Below the pieces are notes generated by a model. The model was not told where the DNA came from. It searched no databases and worked only from the letters and a program-made list of their open reading frames with translations. The position numbers and the translations under genes are program-made. Source: Bradyrhizobium sp. C9 (GTDB lineage Bacteria; Pseudomonadota; Alphaproteobacteria; Rhizobiales; Xanthobacteraceae). Taken from it: a stretch of 64,000 bases of DNA. This document shows positions 54,257 to 61,857 of this stretch, one piece after another. Location of the stretch: assembly GCF_002532045.1 (NCBI RefSeq), contig NZ_NWTG01000029.1, positions 17,579 through 81,578 of the forward strand, written 5' to 3'. Positions within the stretch are counted from its first letter, which is position 1. Each line of letters begins with the position of its first letter.

Positions 54257-54291
54257 CTTGTTGGTATCCTTGTGCATTGCTGGGCAACAAA

Positions 54292-54317
54292 GCCGCCAGG
54301 CGGGGACGCCTGACGGC
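54292..54317. other. Hairpin upstream of the SANT-like gene
   Basis: GCCGCCAGGCG (54292-54302) and CGCCTGACGGC (54307-54317) pair at 10 of 11 positions around a GGGA loop. It lies in the divergent region between the SANT-like gene and the lipoprotein gene. It may be a 5'-leader structure of either transcript. Confidence 0.45.
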
Positions 54318-54465
54318 CTTGCCGGTGTGGGCCCGGACCTTGGGGAAATGTCCGGTGGATAAGCAATACTGCTTCCGGGTAAGGTCGCAATTGAAACCGG
54401 AATTTAACCTAACCTATCAAGGTTACTTGCAGGGTTTACTTCGATAGAGCGTGGCAGGAGGCCTT

Positions 54466-54681
54466 ATGCGCAAGGTCGCCATTTTGAGTGCCGCAGCATT
54501 TTTACTGTCCGGTTGTTGGTCCGACCCGGAGGTCACGGGATCGACCAACAGCTGCGCGGCCAATCTTTACAGCCAATACAATCCGAAGGTCATGGATCAG
54601 TGCGTCAACGCCTGCATCAAGTGTGACCACGGCAACGTCACGACCTGCACGACCTCCTGTACGCTGAAGGGCGCACGGTAA
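54466..54681 (+). CDS. Small lipoprotein rich in Cys (71 aa)
   Basis: ATG 54466 follows AGGAGG. The signal peptide ends in a lipobox (VAILSAAAFLLSGC), so the mature protein is a membrane lipoprotein of about 55 residues. It has eight further Cys-containing positions spread over SCAANLYSQYNP, DQCVNACIKCDHG and TTCTTSCTLKG. The paired Cys suggest disulfides or a metal site. Confidence 0.75.
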   Translation: MRKVAILSAAAFLLSGCWSDPEVTGSTNSCAANLYSQYNPKVMDQCVNACIKCDHGNVTTCTTSCTLKGAR

Positions 54682-54855
54682 TCGATCCACACATTCACCG
54701 ACGCGAACGGGGCCAGGCGGTCGTATGCTCGCTCGCGTGGATCGCGTGGCGTCGCGATATTGGCGCGCCTTGCGCGACGTCGTGAACGCCGTTATCGCGT
54801 CTGTTCGGCGGCGCAGTCACCGAGCCGGAAACCAAGAAGCGTGGAACAGAGCGCG

Positions 54856-55770
54856 ATGAGCGAGCCTTCCTATGTCGCGGTCGATTGGGGCACCAGCAGC
54901 TTCCGGCTCTGGCTGATGGGCGCCGGCGGCGAGCTGTTCGGCGAACGCCGCAGCGACGAGGGCATGACGGCGGCCGCCAGGACCGGCTTTGCGTCCGTGC
55001 TGCAATCGAATCTCGACGCACTCGGCGCGGCGGCCAGCCTGCCGGTCGTGATCTGCGGCATGGCCGGCGCGCGGCAGGGCTGGGTCGAGGCCGGCTATGT
55101 CGACACGCCGGCGCATCTCTCCGAGATCCTCAAAGGCGCCGTCGTGGTCAGAGGGCAGCCGCGCGATATTCGAATCCTGCCCGGGATTGCGCAGCGCGAT
55201 GCTGCGGCCCCCGACGTGATGCGTGGCGAGGAAACCCAGTTGCTCGGCGCGCTCGGCCTGGATGCGCCGGGTGAGGCGCTCGTTTGCATGCCGGGAACCC
55301 ATTCGAAATGGGTGCGCCTGCGCGGTGGAACAGTCGAGCGTTTTGCGACCTTCATGACAGGCGAGTTGTTCAGCGTGGTGGCGCGCGACACCATACTGTC
55401 GCACGCCGTTGCCGGCGCGGACGAGACCGTTGATGCCGATGCGTTTCGCTCGGCCGTAGCTGAGGCGTTCGCCGTGCCGGCGCTATCGGCCAATTTGCTG
55501 TTTCGGGTGCGATCCCGGCAGCTGCTGTTCGGCGGCAGCGCGCGGGCGGGGCGTGAGACGATCTCGGGCACGTTGATCGGTGCCGAGCTGGCGGCCGGCC
55601 TTGCGGAGCGAGAGCACGCAACGCCGGTGACGCTGATTGCATCGGGCCGCCTGCAACGGCTCTATCGGATCGCGCTCGAGAGCCTTTCGATTCCGCTCAA
55701 CGTGATGGATGCGGAGGAGGCGGTTCGACGTGGCCTCGCCGGCGCCGCGGCGGCGATCTGGAACAATTGA
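54856..55770 (+). CDS. dgoK: 2-dehydro-3-deoxygalactonokinase
   Basis: ATG 54856 gives 304 aa; upstream in-frame sequence is not conserved. The sugar-kinase ATP loop is at the N-terminus (YVAVDWGTSSFRLWLM), with PVVICGMAGARQGWVEAGY, ETQLLGAL, CMPGTHSKWVRL and FMTGELFSVV downstream. It phosphorylates 2-keto-3-deoxygalactonate in the De Ley-Doudoroff galactose route. dgoA follows after 11 nt. Confidence 0.93.
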   Translation: MSEPSYVAVDWGTSSFRLWLMGAGGELFGERRSDEGMTAAARTGFASVLQSNLDALGAAASLPVVICGMAGARQGWVEAGYVDTPAHLSEILKGAVVVRGQPRDIRILPGIAQRDAAAPDVMRGEETQLLGALGLDAPGEALVCMPGTHSKWVRLRGGTVERFATFMTGELFSVVARDTILSHAVAGADETVDADAFRSAVAEAFAVPALSANLLFRVRSRQLLFGGSARAGRETISGTLIGAELAAGLAEREHATPVTLIASGRLQRLYRIALESLSIPLNVMDAEEAVRRGLAGAAAAIWNN

Positions 55771-55781
55771 GGGATCAACGC

Positions 55782-56417
55782 ATGAGCATTCCGTTTCCTC
55801 CGATGAAGCGTCCGCTGGTCGCGATCCTGCGCGGCATCAAGCCGGACGAGGCCCTGGGCATCGTGAGCGCGCTGCTTGAGGCTGGCATGACCGCGATCGA
55901 AATTCCGCTGAACTCTCCTGAGCCGTTCCGTTCGATCGAGATCGCTGCAAAGCGGGCGCCTGCCGGTGTCCTGATCGGCGCCGGCACGGTGCTGACCTCG
56001 GGAGACGTCGATCGTCTCCATGACGTCGGCGGGCGCCTGATGGTGTCGCCGAACGTCGATGTCGATGTGCTGGCGCGCGCTCGTCACCACGCGATGATCA
56101 CGATGCCCGGTGTGTTCTCGCCGACGGAAGCGCTGCTCGCCGCACGCGCGGGCGCCTCGAGCCTGAAATTCTTTCCTGCGAGCGTGCTCGGCGCGTCCGG
56201 CATTTCGGCGATCCGCGCCGTGCTGCCGCCGGACGTGATGCTCGCCGCCGTCGGTGGCGTCTCGGACCAGAATTTCGCCGAGTATGTGAAGGCGGGCATT
56301 CGCGCCTTCGGTCTCGGCAGCAGCCTCTACAAGCCGAGCATGACGGCCGCAGACATCGCGGTCCGCGCAAAGGTGACTATCGAGGCGTATGACAGGGCTG
56401 TGCAGGGCGCGAGCTAG
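55782..56417 (+). CDS. dgoA: 2-dehydro-3-deoxy-6-phosphogalactonate aldolase
   Basis: The 211-aa TIM-barrel aldolase shows RPLVAILRGIKPDEALGIV, GMTAIEIPLNSPEPF with the catalytic Glu region, IGAGTVLTSGDVDRLHD, and the Schiff-base Lys in SSLKFFPASVLGASG. It splits KDPGal into pyruvate and glyceraldehyde 3-phosphate, the step after DgoK. The galactonate dehydratase is not in the window. Confidence 0.94.
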   Translation: MSIPFPPMKRPLVAILRGIKPDEALGIVSALLEAGMTAIEIPLNSPEPFRSIEIAAKRAPAGVLIGAGTVLTSGDVDRLHDVGGRLMVSPNVDVDVLARARHHAMITMPGVFSPTEALLAARAGASSLKFFPASVLGASGISAIRAVLPPDVMLAAVGGVSDQNFAEYVKAGIRAFGLGSSLYKPSMTAADIAVRAKVTIEAYDRAVQGAS

Positions 56418-56444
56418 GCACGGTCCGTAATCCTTGACGGCGGG

Positions 56445-56750
56445 CTAGTCGTCGCGCTTGCCGCCGTCGATCACCCGGAACAGCGGCGCCGCCTCGCGGG
56501 GATTTTCGAGCAGCTCGTCGACCATGGCGATCGCCGCCGCGACATATTTCCCGGTCGCGGCGTCCAGCGGCCGTTCGGCTTCGTCTGCCAGTGCGAGCTT
56601 GGCGCCTTCGAGCAGTTTGCGGGTGCGGACGGCGGACTCGTCGCCGGAAGTAAGGGCGGCGCGCGCGATCGATCGCAACACGAACAGCTCGCCCTCCAAC
56701 CGCAGCAGGCGGTCGTTCAGCTTGCTCAGCACAGTATTCAGGTTCCGCAT
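56445..56750 (-). CDS. Hypothetical helical protein (101 aa)
   Basis: ATG 56750 follows AGAGGAC. The product begins MRNLNTVLSKLNDRLLRLEG and continues in charged helices (TRKLLEGAKLALADEAERP, AAAIAMVDELLENPREA), ending VIDGGKRDD. It is cytoplasmic and unassigned. It converges with dgoA. Confidence 0.6.
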   Translation of the reverse strand: MRNLNTVLSKLNDRLLRLEGELFVLRSIARAALTSGDESAVRTRKLLEGAKLALADEAERPLDAATGKYVAAAIAMVDELLENPREAAPLFRVIDGGKRDD

Positions 56751-56885
56751 GTCGTCCTCTCCGGGCATTGGACCCGTCTTCCATACACGGTCATTCCTGA
56801 CGAAATTCTTGTGCCGGCCGCAGACCATTTGGTTCGTGAGCGGCGTCCCTGGTCGCCTCATGGTCCGGGCGACTCCGGCAGGCGC

Positions 56886-56916
56886 CGTGATCCAGCGGAT
56901 CGATTTGTGGATCACG
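56886..56916. promoter_or_regulatory. Perfect 9-bp inverted repeat
   Basis: CGTGATCCA (56886-56894) and TGGATCACG (56908-56916) are perfect inverted arms 13 bp apart, 83 nt before the SRPBCC gene. The spacing suits a dimeric repressor or a leader hairpin. Confidence 0.45.
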
Positions 56917-56998
56917 GCGAACAGCCCTAGTAGAGTGGCGCTAGGGCCGGGCGCCATGCGCCCATCCGCTTCATCCAGGGAACGACGAAGGAACGCAT

Positions 56999-57409
56999 AT
57001 GAAGATTGCCGTCGAAACGATCGTTGCCGCGCCGATCGCAGATGTCTGGCGCGCCTACACCACGCCCGACGACATCAAGCAGTGGAATGCGGCGTCCGAC
57101 GATTGGCACACCACGGCTGCGACCGTGGACCTGCGCGCCGGTGGTGCATTCTCGTCGCGGATGGAAGCCAAGGACGGCAGCATGGGGTTCGATTTCGCCG
57201 GCACCTACACCAAGGTCGAGGCGCCGCGCCTGCTCGAATATGCGTTCGGCGACCGCGCCGCGCAAGTTGCGTTCACGCCCGAGGCCGGCGGCGTCAAGCT
57301 GCAGGTCTCCTTCGACAGCGAGGACACTCATTCGGTCGAGCAGCAGCGGGGCGGCTGGCAGGCGATCCTGGACAATTTCAAGCGCTACGTCGAGGCAAAG
57401 CGCTCCTGA
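56999..57409 (+). CDS. SRPBCC (AHSA1-like) domain protein
   Basis: This 136-aa protein has the START/Bet v1-like fold: MKIAVETIVAAPIADVWRAY, TTPDDIKQWNAASDDWHT, GGAFSSRMEAKDGS and the C-terminal helix HSVEQQRGGWQAILDNFKRY. Such proteins bind hydrophobic ligands and often accompany stress regulators. AAGGA precedes the ATG. Ligand is unknown. Confidence 0.9.
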   Translation: MKIAVETIVAAPIADVWRAYTTPDDIKQWNAASDDWHTTAATVDLRAGGAFSSRMEAKDGSMGFDFAGTYTKVEAPRLLEYAFGDRAAQVAFTPEAGGVKLQVSFDSEDTHSVEQQRGGWQAILDNFKRYVEAKRS

Positions 57410-57428
57410 CCCGGCCATCGGAGGCGAC

Positions 57429-57605
57429 GTGATCGGTGCAGCAAGGGTCTGGCAGCTTGGCGCTGCCAGCGAGATCGAGGGACGGATCGAGCGCAGCGTG
57501 CGGGCCGCCACCGGACGCAAGCGGGTCGACAGGATGCTGGAAGAATTGAAAGCCAGCGGGGTCTATATGGCAATGGCGCACCGGCCGAGCAAAAGGGCGA
57601 GGTGA
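57429..57605 (+). CDS. Small hypothetical protein (58 aa, GTG start)
   Basis: GTG 57429 follows GGAGGCGAC, 19 nt after the SRPBCC stop. The basic helical product contains ASEIEGRIERSVRAATGRKR and RMLEELKASGVYMAMAHRPS. It could be translated from the same transcript as the upstream gene. No family is recognised. Confidence 0.45.
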   Translation: MIGAARVWQLGAASEIEGRIERSVRAATGRKRVDRMLEELKASGVYMAMAHRPSKRAR

Positions 57606-57649
57606 TCGTTCTCTCTGCGCGATTGCGATGGTCGTCAGGAGCAAATGCG

Positions 57650-57862
57650 ATGCGTTGTGTCTTGGCACTTGGCCTGTTGGTCATCCTGGGCGTGTCTGCG
57701 GACGCCGCAACACGGCGTCACTCCCACACACGCCAACCCACGACCGTTCGTTCGCCCGCGGCTACAGCACCGGCGGCACGCTTCGCCGTTCCCGGCTGGA
57801 GTGACGAGTCGACGCGGCAATGGCTCGACCGCGCGTCGGAAAATGCCGGCCGAGGCGGATAG
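57650..57862 (+). CDS. Small exported hypothetical protein (70 aa)
   Basis: ATG 57650 starts a signal peptide (CVLALGLLVILGVSADAA). The mature part is short, with an Arg/His/Thr-rich segment (TRRHSHTRQPTTVRS) and WSDESTRQWLDRASENAG. It is probably periplasmic. GGAG lies 7-8 nt upstream. Confidence 0.55.
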   Translation: MRCVLALGLLVILGVSADAATRRHSHTRQPTTVRSPAATAPAARFAVPGWSDESTRQWLDRASENAGRGG

Positions 57863-57885
57863 TGCGGTAGCCCCCGGCGCCAAGC

Positions 57886-58182
57886 TCAATCGGCGCCGTC
57901 GTCCTCGGTTCCCCGTGCGTTCGATGCCGAGCGCCCGCTGTATTGCCGGGGAGCGGCCGCGGCCTTTCTCGTGCTCGCGTCTTCGCTTTCGCGCAGTTGC
58001 TTGCGTGCGCGCCGCGCGGTTCGCATCGCTTGCTTGATGTTTGGATCATGCGAATCCTCGTCGAAAAAGAGCACGATTTCGCAGCTCGGGCACTGACGCG
58101 AGTAACCGTTCTGCAGCCGCTTGGCGCGATCACGAAAGATGTTCTTGCAGCGTGTGCAACGGATCTGGACGGAGTCTTCCAT
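57886..58182 (-). CDS. Zinc-ribbon protein (98 aa)
   Basis: ATG 58182 gives a four-Cys zinc ribbon at the N-terminus (IRCTRCKNIFRDRAKRLQN, then RQCPSCEIVLFFDED) followed by a basic helix (IKQAMRTARRARKQLRE) and a disordered tail. This layout suggests nucleic-acid or protein binding. The longer upstream frame is rejected because its residues look antisense-derived. Confidence 0.7.
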   Translation of the reverse strand: MEDSVQIRCTRCKNIFRDRAKRLQNGYSRQCPSCEIVLFFDEDSHDPNIKQAMRTARRARKQLRESEDASTRKAAAAPRQYSGRSASNARGTEDDGAD

Positions 58183-58432
58183 ATCGATCCCAAAATATCG
58201 ACGAACAATGAGCGCGCCGGCAATCTCTTCGAGGAAGCAGTTCCGGATTAAGAAATCACGAAGCACGCCGCCCAAGGTCGCTGCGAGAATTGGAACCTGT
58301 AACGTGACGAACAGAATACGTCCGAAATCTCGAGCGCCGTTGGAACTTTGTTCACGCACGGAGAACTACGGAATCGTTACGTGCGCTGAATGATAAAGAA
58401 CAAGATGCGATTTCAGGGCAGACCATGAACAT

Positions 58433-58470
58433 CAAAAAAGAAAGACCTCAGCGCGTGGGCCACGCTGAGG
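58433..58470 (-). terminator. Intrinsic terminator, leftward
   Basis: On the minus strand CCTCAGCG (58470-58463) and CGCTGAGG (58453-58446) form an 8-bp stem, followed by TCTTTCTTTTTT (58445-58434). A second hairpin, GAGGCAC/GTGCCTC, lies just upstream (58513-58492). Together they end the transcript of the small ORF at 58524-58613. Confidence 0.75.
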
Positions 58471-58523
58471 CCAAGTTGACACTTTGGTCGTGAGGCACCG
58501 TCACCAGTGCCTCGGTGCTTAAC

Positions 58524-58613
58524 CTACCTTCGTTTCTCTGCAGCCAAATAGCCCATATGGGCCATGATCGTTGGCACAGAACGTGCAGACTTGGAGCTGT
58601 CAGGATTTTGCAT
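58524..58613 (-). CDS. Small protein (29 aa) with its own terminator
   Basis: ATG 58613 is preceded by AGGAAGG. The 29-aa product contains SARSVPTIMAHMGYLAAEKR and ends in basic residues. Two hairpins and a T-run follow within 90 nt. The ribosome site and terminator frame a compact unit that standard gene finders would skip. Function is unknown. Confidence 0.5.
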   Translation of the reverse strand: MQNPDSSKSARSVPTIMAHMGYLAAEKRR

Positions 58614-58706
58614 CACCTTCCTGGGGCTAGGAGCAGCGCCGTCCGCGTATATTTCAAGCGGGCGGCGTTGTGTATTTCGGCAACCGGCGAGCGGTGTCGA
58701 TCAGGG

Positions 58707-59162
58707 TCAGTGATCCATCGACCGAATTTCCAGGCTCTCGATTTTGACCGGCGGACTCGAGAAAGCATCCTCGTTCAACGGATGCAGCGTGATCGGGGGA
58801 TTCGTGCCGCCACTGAGGACATTGTCGCCCGCGCCACTTGCGTGGATGTAACTGCCGGCGAGTTGGTCGAGCCCGAGCCACGGCACTGGCGCCATCACCT
58901 TCCAGGTCAGTGCGACTTCCTGTTCGCCGATGAAAATGCCGAGGTTGGGAATGCCTGCGACGTAGTGACCGTCCGGTGCGCTATCGGCTTGTAGCACGCA
59001 ATCGAGATTGGTCACCGCGCCCAGGATGAAACCGGTATCGGGCCCGCCGCGACACGTGAGCGTTCCGGCCTGCACCTGTTGTGCGCCGGCGGTTGCGATG
59101 GGCATGGCAAGAGCTGCCGCGCCACACACCGCAACGATGACCCAATGACACGTCGTACACAT
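58707..59162 (-). CDS. DUF992-family exported protein
   Basis: ATG 59162 gives 151 aa with a signal peptide (VIVAVCGAAALAMPIATAGAQQ). The DUF992 core reads VQAGTLTCRGGPDTGFILGA, LDCVLQADSAPDGHYVAGI, LGIFIGEQEVALTWKVMAPVP and LAGSYIHASGAGDNVLSGG. The family is periplasmic, common in Rhizobiales and unstudied. Confidence 0.88.
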   Translation of the reverse strand: MCTTCHWVIVAVCGAAALAMPIATAGAQQVQAGTLTCRGGPDTGFILGAVTNLDCVLQADSAPDGHYVAGIPNLGIFIGEQEVALTWKVMAPVPWLGLDQLAGSYIHASGAGDNVLSGGTNPPITLHPLNEDAFSSPPVKIESLEIRSMDH

Positions 59163-59389
59163 GGCGCCGTACAACGCGACGGGACGCGCAATCGATCCAC
59201 GCTCTCGCGCGGCAGCCTGCGCTGGTGGTTAAGGGATCCTTAGAATTGGGGCGGCCAACGGAACGACGCCGCCGGGCTCGAAATGATTTGTCCCGGCGGC
59301 GGCTTGTTTCAAACTGGGCCCGCAATCCCAGTGATGTTCTGTCTGCAAGACTGGCGCCAAGGTTCGAGTGCCCCGTATTCATACGGGCG

Positions 59390-59524
59390 TCAGCGTCTCG
59401 CCACAGTCTGGGGTTGGCTGCTGACCCTCTTGTGCCCCGGCGGAGGTCCGATCGTGACCCAGATCACCGTGGCAATCACCACCGCCGTCAGGATGGCGCC
59501 GGCCAGCGGCTGATCATTGTCCAT
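59390..59524 (-). CDS. Small single-pass membrane protein (44 aa)
   Basis: ATG 59524 follows GCGGAGC. The product has a polar head (MDNDQPL), one helix (AGAILTAVVIATVIWVTIG) and a basic tail. It lies 13 nt after the stop of the 27-aa gene, so the two form a micro-operon. Confidence 0.5.
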   Translation of the reverse strand: MDNDQPLAGAILTAVVIATVIWVTIGPPPGHKRVSSQPQTVARR

Positions 59525-59537
59525 GCTCCGCGCCCGT

Positions 59538-59621
59538 TCAGATATGGTGCTCCAGCTTCCGCATCTCCTGCAGGCGGGCCAGACAGAAATCCCGGTACAA
59601 TTCGTTGATGAAATCCCACAT
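59538..59621 (-). CDS. Micro-protein (27 aa)
   Basis: ATG 59621 is preceded by AAAGGGGA. The peptide MWDFINELYRDFCLARLQEM plus RKLEHHI is an amphipathic helix with aromatic and basic faces. This is far below ordinary cut-offs, but the strong ribosome site, coherent helix and adjacent 44-aa ORF support translation. Similar short sequences seem to recur in Bradyrhizobium (recollection only). Confidence 0.5.
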   Translation of the reverse strand: MWDFINELYRDFCLARLQEMRKLEHHI

Positions 59622-59770
59622 GGCCGAATCCCCTTTTGGTGCAATGACGGGACGCTACCCCGGGATTGTTTCCGGCCGGCTTCGCGGCGTCCGGAAAATG
59701 ACTTCATCGAAGGGGAGTGGGGTGGCGATCCCGGCAGGATTGACAGAACTTAGATAAAACAATGGGTTAT

Positions 59771-59839
59771 TGCCAAGGTTAGGCAATTCTTGTGCCATTG
59801 GGTCCCATAGTGATTTTTGGCGACTGCCTAACCTTTGGC
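59771..59839. repeat. Long inverted repeat at the edge of the right-hand element
   Basis: TGCCAAGGTTAGGCA (59771-59785) and TGCCTAACCTTTGGC (59825-59839) are inverted copies with a single-base insertion, 39 bp apart. They sit where base composition and gene content change. They may be a boundary remnant, an integrase or Xis site, or a long terminator for the weak leftward ORF at 59828-60037. Confidence 0.5.
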
Positions 59840-60037
59840 GCCGCCAAGGCCCGAGAACCGATGCTTCATGCGTTGGCTAGAGCAGGGCGCATTTCCCCCG
59901 GTAGCCCGTGCTGAGCACTCCAGAGCCGTCTGGGTCATCGTGCAGTCACGAAATATTACAAAAGCGATTGGGATGGCCAAAATGCTGAAAATCAGCATGG
60001 TCAACGTTGTATAATGCAGATCGCGATGTTGAGTCAC
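59828..60037 (-). CDS. Possible small membrane protein (69 aa)
   Basis: A GTG at 60037 opens a frame with one hydrophobic helix (TLTMLIFSILAIPIAFVIF) and a Cys-containing tail. No good ribosome site is visible. An internal ATG (MLIFSILAI) is an alternative. It overlaps the palindrome and promoter read on the other strand, so it is weakly supported. Confidence 0.25.
   Translation of the reverse strand: MTQHRDLHYTTLTMLIFSILAIPIAFVIFRDCTMTQTALECSARATGGNAPCSSQRMKHRFSGLGGAKG
59982..60015 (+). promoter_or_regulatory. Operator-like palindrome over a perfect -10 promoter
   Basis: ATGCTGA (59982-59988) and TCAGCAT (59992-59998) are perfect arms around AAA. A consensus TATAAT follows at 60010-60015, and CTGAAA within the palindrome is a possible -35 (59985-59990, spacer 19). 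Transcription would run rightward into the gene at 60138. A repressor bound to the palindrome would cover the -35. Confidence 0.5.
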
Positions 60038-60137
60038 CGGATCGAGTGGCTAGGCGCAATTCGCGACTAAGGCACGATCGGCCCTTTAGCCGAGTGCACC
60101 GCCCGATAGGGCAACCCCAATTGGGGGAATCTCGCCT

Positions 60138-60392
60138 TTGAAGATCCTATCAATCCGCCAGTCGCCACCTGGCGGCAGCACGCTTGCGCGCTTCGACCTG
60201 GAGCTAAACGACCACCTTCGTCTCTACAATCTGGCGCTTCGCCAGCGCGGCGAGGGACGCTGTTGGACCGTGGCTCCGAACGCGTTTCACGAGCGTACCG
60301 CCGCGTTCGGCGAGCAGTTCAACCGTGCAATTTCCGATCTGGCCCTCGCGGCCCTCATGGAGCTTCCGGCCGATGCCAGCACCAACGCCTGA
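60138..60392 (+). CDS. Small SpoVG-like phage/element protein (84 aa)
   Basis: The TTG start at 60138 gives MKILSIRQSPPGGSTLARFD followed by ELNDHLRLYNLALRQRGEGR and CWTVAPNAFHERTAAF. The layout of a short beta sheet with xxDxxLRLYNL and a xxxPN turn distantly resembles SpoVG/element-borne relatives. Its end overlaps the RepA-like start by 20 nt. It is the first gene after the candidate promoter. The family assignment is tentative. Confidence 0.5.
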   Translation: MKILSIRQSPPGGSTLARFDLELNDHLRLYNLALRQRGEGRCWTVAPNAFHERTAAFGEQFNRAISDLALAALMELPADASTNA

Positions 60393-61680
60393 AGCCGCTG
60401 GCCGGGGTGGCGAGTCTTTCACTGCGACTCCGTTCAAATGGATCGATCCAGCGATGTTGCCGCCCATCGGCATGACAGCTGACGTTCCTGCGTTAGAGGA
60501 AATCGACCCGAAGATCATGGGCTGGATGCGACAGGCTATCGCTGCGCGCGAGATTGTCGAAGCGTCGTCCACGACCAAGCCGGCCAACGATAACAAGCAA
60601 CCCGACGATATCAAAATCATCGATCCATCAGACTGGGAAGGACAACCAATCCCGGAGCGGCATTGGTACCTTGAGGGGCTGATCCCAAACGGGCAGGTGA
60701 CTTTGCTCTCCGGTGACGGAGGTACCGGCAAGAGCCTGCTGGCATATCAAGTCGGCTTGGCTGGCGTACTCGGTATAGAAACCCTTGGGTTAGAGCCGGC
60801 AGAGGGCCGCGTCGTCTACTTTGCGGCCGAGGATGACGAGGGCGAACTAAAGCGGCGCGGCCAAGACATCTTGAGCGCAATGAGGCGTACCTTCGCTGAC
60901 CTCAGGGGGGACATGCGTGTCATTCCCATGGCTGGCAAGGACGCCGAACTGGTGTCCGAAAAACGCCGAAGCCGCGAACTCGAGCTCACAGCCCTAGCCC
61001 AACAGATAACGGACCTGTTGGCGGAGTTCCGGCCGAAACTTCTGATCCTCGATACGGCAGCGGACGTGTTCGGCGGAGACGAGATCAACCGCAAGCAGGT
61101 CCGATTCTTCGTGTCGATGCTACGTCGCCTTGCGATGGAGTTCGACCTCGCTGTGCTTCTGCTATCGCACCCATCTGTGCAGGGCATGCAGTCAGGCACC
61201 GGCCTGTCAGGGTCGACTGCGTGGAATAACTCGGTGCGATCGAGGCTGTATTTCACCGCTGACAAGACCGATGAGGATCTCCGTCTGCTGAAGAACATGA
61301 AAGCGAATTACGGCAGGAAAGGCGCCGAGACAAAACTGCGCTGGCATGAGGGAGCTTTCATTTTGGACGACGGCAAGCCCTCGGCGCACGCGTCGCTATT
61401 GGCCAACCACGCCGACGAGGTATTCCTGAGGATGCTTTCCTCAATCAATGGAAGCGGCAGGCGAGTGTCGTCGTCCAGAAGCAGCACATACGCGCCGACA
61501 ATAATGGCGACCATGCCGGAACGCGAGGGTACGAGTAAGAAGGCGCTGGAGGAGGCGATGGCAAGATTGTTTGCTGACAAGAAGATTGCAGTCGTCAAGG
61601 AGGGTCCGCCGTCAAAGCAGCGTGAGCGGTTGGTCGTGGTTGAGGACGAAGTCCGCCAGAAGCGGATGGCGCCCAGCTAA
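60373..61680 (+). CDS. RepA-like RecA-fold AAA ATPase (AAA_25)
   Basis: ATG 60373 with GGAG 10 nt upstream gives 435 aa. The Walker A motif is GDGGTGKS (residues 114-121); Walker B is in PKLLILDTAADVFGGDE; LLLSHPSVQG and SGSTAWNNSVRSRLYF are typical of RepA/DnaB-like hexameric helicases of plasmids and phages. Before the ATPase lies HWYLEGLIPNGQVTLLSG. A C-terminal winged-helix-like part follows (SKKALEEAMARLFADKKIAVV). It probably unwinds DNA at an element origin. An ANDN motif occurs at 71-74. Confidence 0.85.
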   Translation: MPAPTPEAAGRGGESFTATPFKWIDPAMLPPIGMTADVPALEEIDPKIMGWMRQAIAAREIVEASSTTKPANDNKQPDDIKIIDPSDWEGQPIPERHWYLEGLIPNGQVTLLSGDGGTGKSLLAYQVGLAGVLGIETLGLEPAEGRVVYFAAEDDEGELKRRGQDILSAMRRTFADLRGDMRVIPMAGKDAELVSEKRRSRELELTALAQQITDLLAEFRPKLLILDTAADVFGGDEINRKQVRFFVSMLRRLAMEFDLAVLLLSHPSVQGMQSGTGLSGSTAWNNSVRSRLYFTADKTDEDLRLLKNMKANYGRKGAETKLRWHEGAFILDDGKPSAHASLLANHADEVFLRMLSSINGSGRRVSSSRSSTYAPTIMATMPEREGTSKKALEEAMARLFADKKIAVVKEGPPSKQRERLVVVEDEVRQKRMAPS

Positions 61681-61681
61681 G

Positions 61682-61802
61682 CCTTCCAACGGTCCTTCCA
61701 ACGCCCTTCCAACGGGTACCAACGGGGTGTTCGTTCCAACCCCCTTATACCCCCACCGTTGGGATGGAAGCCCAACCCGGTCGGTAGGCCGGTTGGAATT
61801 CC
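61682..61802. repeat. Iteron-like cluster of TTCCAACG repeats
   Basis: CCTTCCAACG occurs at 61682-61691, 61694-61703 and 61705-61714, spaced by 12 and 11 bp. Degenerate direct copies follow (ACCAACG 61718-61724, GTTCCAAC 61733-61740). Inverted copies are CCGTTGGG (61756-61763) and CCGGTTGGAA (61789-61798). The cluster starts right after the RepA-like stop. Helical phasing beside a replication ATPase suggests an origin or a partition/repressor site. Confidence 0.6.
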
Positions 61803-61857
61803 ACCCAGAAGCAAGACAGGCCGCGCAGACGGCTCACCCATGACGTCACGAGGTTCC

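Noticed and set aside
59283..59513. A 76-codon rightward ORF
   Set aside because: No ribosome site or family; the opposite strand carries the better-supported 44-aa membrane protein.
59622..60137. A tRNA gene as integration site of the right-hand element
   Set aside because: No T-arm GTTCRANNC sequence or cloverleaf was found on either strand in this stretch.
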